Below, piece by piece: positions 63,134-64,000 of a stretch of 64,000 bases of DNA (positions are counted from its first letter, which is position 1; every line of letters starts with the position of its first letter). Origin of the DNA: Cocleimonas flava. GTDB taxonomy: Bacteria; Pseudomonadota; Gammaproteobacteria; Thiotrichales; Thiotrichaceae. The notes under the pieces are model-generated. The model saw only the letters and a program-made list of their open reading frames with translations. It made no database searches and had not been told where the DNA came from. The translations under genes and the position numbers were made by a program. The stretch spans positions 496,001 to 560,000 of the forward strand of contig NZ_SMFQ01000003.1 in NCBI RefSeq assembly GCF_004339015.1. The letters run 5' to 3'.

Positions 63134-63266
63134 GTCAAAAGTCTAACGAGTACATGCATTCAACCAACAAAAGCAAGGTTACTGCGTCACCCTACTATTT
63201 CATTCATCTGATGTAGGCGTCACGAATCAAACCGAGGTTAAACAGTTGTTTTCATTAAATAGATCC

Positions 63267-63586
63267 ATGATGTATTCCTTTGTTGACTCAATCTGGTTTG
63301 CTTTTATGGTTTTTAATCCGATTATGTCTCTGGTTATACTTTTTAATACTGTAAAAATCACAACAACATTTAATAAACTGATGCTGTTATCTACCCAGGT
63401 GGGTTCTGGTTAATCGTTATAGCCGTATTAGTGATGTCATTATTATCTGTTTATTTTGTTTATCTGAGTAAAACTATAACGACTAAACTTGGTATATTGT
63501 TTTTTTCAACGATTGCGCCATTATTTATGCTGTGCTTTGGCTTATATCAAATGTATGAAAATATAGGTTGGGGTTTTGTTACTTAA
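63267..63586 (+). pseudogene. small membrane protein broken by a frameshift
   Basis: The ATG at 63267 opens 48 codons (SFVDSIWFAFMVFNPIMSLV) that stop at 63411. A second frame, open from 63377 to 63586, continues as hydrophobic sequence (YPGGFWLIVIAVLVMSLLSV ... FMLCFGLYQMYENIGWGFVT). Joined, they make a membrane protein of about 105 residues with three or four helices. One indel near 63365-63390, real or a sequencing error, would account for this. Confidence 0.55.
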
Positions 63587-63682
63587 ACTGTCTGCTGCAA
63601 AAAACATTAAATTTTTCATCTAATATAAATATGTATAACAATTTTTTGCAACGGTAAACCACTAACTAGAATCGTATACATT

Positions 63683-64000
63683 ATGAATATCGAGATATGG
63701 ATAACATTCGTCGCCTCATCCGTTATATTACTAATCATACCTGGGCCTACGATTCTCACAGTAATAAGTTATTCTATTTCTCACGGGTATAAGGCCAAGA
63801 TACCATTAATTTTAGCGGTAGCACTTGGCGATTCCACAGCACTTGCTCTTTCTTTACTCGGTTTGGGGGCTCTGTTAACTGAATCTGCTTTTTGGTTTCA
63901 GACCGTAAAATGGGCTGGTGGACTGTATTTAATATATTTAGGGTTTAAACTCTTTATGTCTGGAGTTAGCCCACTAACTATAAGTAAAGGCAAAAAAGAA
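63683..64000 (+). CDS. LysE/RhtB-family transporter, cut by the window end
   Basis: First 106 residues of a membrane protein starting MNIEIWITFVASSVILLIIP, with GPTILTVISYSISHGYK and WAGGLYLIYLGFKLF, the LysE/RhtB pattern. It runs past the window end. ATG at 63683; 96 bp after the broken membrane gene. Confidence 0.8.
   Translation, partial: MNIEIWITFVASSVILLIIPGPTILTVISYSISHGYKAKIPLILAVALGDSTALALSLLGLGALLTESAFWFQTVKWAGGLYLIYLGFKLFMSGVSPLTISKGKKE

Overview
The window reads as chromosomal DNA of a free-living, A+T-rich gammaproteobacterium, most likely marine. This rests on protein style (Bpt, RraA, a Pseudomonas-type 532-residue isocitrate lyase, PhoPQ-like pair, NhaD-type antiporter), two tRNA-Glu and one tRNA-Ala gene, and many organosulfonate and TRAP transport genes. 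A member of Thiotrichales would fit, but the sequence alone does not settle the family.

Left third (about 3.2-27.2 kb) is an island for C2 organosulfonates. Three entry routes converge on sulfoacetaldehyde. Taurine enters through taurine-pyruvate aminotransferase (tpa) with a MocR/TauR regulator. Isethionate appears to enter through a TRAP transporter and a GMC dehydrogenase (iseKLM/iseJ-like), with IclR regulators. Sulfoacetate appears to enter through a tripartite tricarboxylate-type transporter (tctABC-like), an acyl-CoA synthetase (sauT-like) and an acylating aldehyde dehydrogenase (sauS-like) under a GntR regulator. Xsc converts sulfoacetaldehyde to sulfite and acetyl phosphate, and Pta makes acetyl-CoA. 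Isocitrate lyase at 40.5 kb would support growth on that acetyl-CoA. Sulfite oxidation, alanine dehydrogenase and a dedicated taurine importer are not in the window.

Middle third (27-49 kb): an unknown membrane protein overlapping bpt, an FNR-like regulator with unusual cysteine spacing, DUF1287 and PepSY proteins, a PhoP/PhoQ-like pair, tRNA genes, two large tandem exported glycosidase-like proteins with CBM9-like C-termini, aceA, rraA, and a TAXI-type TRAP transporter divergent from a DctB-like/RegA-like two-component pair.

Right third (49-64 kb): an SMR transporter, a secreted amidohydrolase with a HyuA-like protein, divergent purU and a dimethylglycine/sarcosine dehydrogenase-like gene, an XRE-cupin regulator, a two-domain periplasmic thioredoxin, two paralogous diguanylate cyclases, LysE-family transporters, DUF4238, and a small membrane gene broken by a frameshift.

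The most unusual feature is a family of 17 short intergenic elements, plus one copy inside a gene, sharing the core CACCCCCCTACTT followed by GGC and a T-tract. Most sit just after a gene in terminator orientation, with a lineage-specific conserved C-rich loop rather than a conserved stem. A second genome-wide habit is short tandem repeats of 11-18 bp placed next to gene ends.
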